NCBI GenBank assembly: GCA_027972325.1
Contig: JAPMOS010000017.1
Coordinates: forward strand, 310,001 to 374,000
Origin: Paratrimastix pyriformis
Taxonomy: Eukaryota; Preaxostyla; Paratrimastigidae
Reading direction: 5' to 3'
Length of the DNA: 64,000 bases
Shown here piece after piece: positions 62,830 to 64,000 of the stretch (positions are counted from its first letter, which is position 1; each line of letters starts with the position of its first letter). Both the position numbers and the translations under genes were made by a program. A model generated the notes under the pieces. It was given only the letters and a program-made list of their open reading frames with translations. It ran no database searches and was not told the DNA's origin.

Positions 62830-64000
62830 GGCTCGGCCACAGCGCATCACCCCCCCCCCCCCCCCCCCCCTTGTTCCGGCTCGGTTGTGGCGCTCCGGCC
62901 TGTCGCCAAGCCCCTCCGGTCCGACCTCGAACTATCACCGGGCCGCCCATGCCGCTACCCCCCCCCCCCCTGTATCCCCCCTTATCTCCCCTTATCTCTC
63001 CCCTTATCTCTCCCCTTATCTCCCTCACCTCTCAGTGACGGCAGGCACCCAACCCAACCCAACCCCCCCAACCCCCCCAACCCCCCGGAATAACCCTCCA
63101 TCCCCTGATTGTCGTCCGGCATCTGCCTGTTGTACTCCGAATGTCTGAGGCTGTTGTTGTGTGATGTGTGTTGTTGGATCTTTTTGTTTTTTCTCCGCTT
63201 GTTCTCGTGCTCGTGCTCGTGGCCGCCCCCGCTGCTGATGGCGATGGCGATGGCGATGGGGGTTGGAGACTGCGCAAGACAAGACGCGTCCTGCGTGAGC
63301 CCATTCATTCATCTGCCCGTGCCGCTCCCTGTGCCGCCCATCATCCTGGGGCCACCGGTCGGCGCGCTCAACCACGTTGCTGGGCGGGGTGGTGTGGTGG
63401 TGGTGGGGGGGGGGGGGGGGGGGGTGTCAGGTGAAGGCTATGTCGGGGTGGGGTGGGGGTGTGGGGGAAGGCGTCCTGTGCGGACCGAGGAGTTCCGGCT
63501 GGCCTGCCGGGAAGCCGCCGTCCCTAAAAAGCACATTGCAGGGGTGGGGTGATGGCCATCATCATGAGCGTGGTGGTGGTGGTGGGTGAGGGTGACTGGA
63601 CGATGACTGGATGGGGGATGATGCCCCCAACGGGGACACGCCGAGACAAGGCAGGATGCCCAGGGCGGCAGACCAGCCTGTGCCGGACTGGGGCTGGCCA
63701 GAGGGCTCGCCCGGCCGGTCCTGCTGGCCCCGCTGCCGATCCGGGGGGCCGCCCGGCCGGGGAGCGGGCTGCCCGAAGGCCCCCCCGAGGAGAGCGCGCC
63801 GCCCGGCCTGCCCCCCGACCGGGCCCGTCCGCCGGCGGGGGCGGGCGAAGGCGTGGTCATCGGCGGGCTGGCGGCTGCTGCTGTGGGCGAAGGGACCGGG
63901 GATGCCCGTGGGCGGGGGCTCCCACGGCGGGCGGATGAGCCGGGCGTGTCGGCCCGCCCTGAAAAAAGAAAAGAAAGATTTTTGGAGCTGAGGGGTTTCG
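62830..64000. other. Right end: low-complexity DNA, perhaps the 3' part of a minus-strand gene
   Basis: Begins with C runs and CCCTTATCTCTCC repeats. On the minus strand, AG-bounded open blocks hint at exons of a gene that starts beyond the window: one after a CTTTTTTCAG at about 63960 (Ala/Pro/Arg/Gly-rich, either frame possible), a small one reading DGGFPAGQPELLG near 63485-63525, and one after CGCCCAG near 63385 reading NVVERADRWPQDDG. A G run at 63403-63424 (C on the minus strand) fits the intron C tracts of other genes. No domain is recognisable, so I do not call a CDS. Confidence 0.35.

Overview
The window is nuclear DNA from an intron-rich, GC-rich, flagellated single-celled eukaryote. 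Nearly every gene is split by short spliceosomal introns that homology lets me place to the base. Gene content is eukaryotic: SF3A2, SKP1, a DDX6/Dhh1 helicase, meiotic MSH5, GGTase-I beta, and WDR35/IFT121, which implies a cilium or flagellum. I cannot fix the lineage; a free-living excavate or metamonad-like protist is a guess. No rRNA, tRNA, virus-derived element or transposon was recognised.

Layout. 1-312 is the 3' end of an unrecognised gene, then 2.2 kb of low-complexity DNA. 2.6-5.6 kb (-) is a Lu7TM/GOST-type seven-TM protein, divergent from a GPC1-type glycerophosphocholine acyltransferase (5.7-7.5 kb, +). An unrecognised multi-exon region (7.9-9.65 kb, +) runs into TTLL12 (9.7-17.0 kb, +). 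Next come a protist NDPK-fold protein (-) and ARMC6 (-), then the divergent ARB2/FAM172 gene (+), whose stop lies 16 bp from that of SKP1 (-). Hsp20 (-) and pseudouridine-5'-phosphate glycosidase (-) follow, the latter divergent from WDR35 (27.0-36.0 kb, +). SF3A2 (-) and GGTase-I beta (+) form another divergent pair, as do an Rnl2-type RNA ligase (-) and a Kelch/EF-hand gene (+), and a RING/TRAF/coiled-coil/TLDc gene (-) and DDX6 (+). The right end holds a 4E-BP-like translation repressor (-), IPP isomerase (-) divergent from MSH5 (+), an unrecognised small gene (-), an RRM/polyQ RNA-binding protein (+) and an F-box/LRR protein (+).

Global patterns. (1) About 40 homology-anchored introns have donors of the form GT-Y-Y-G (GTCTGT, GTCCGC, GTTTGT) rather than GTRAGT. 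(2) Divergent gene pairs have only about 50-100 bp between start codons. (3) Genes are relatively AT-rich at the shared 5' ends and become very GC-rich towards their 3' ends. (4) Introns carry C/G homopolymers and many micro- and minisatellites. (5) WDR35 shows several one-base frame breaks at or near G/C runs, most likely assembly errors.

The genes are not a pathway cluster. Several relate to RNA and translation control (DDX6, 4E-BP, RRM protein, SF3A2, RNA ligase) and to cilia and tubulin (WDR35, TTLL12). CDS coordinates below are gene spans from start codon to stop and include introns.
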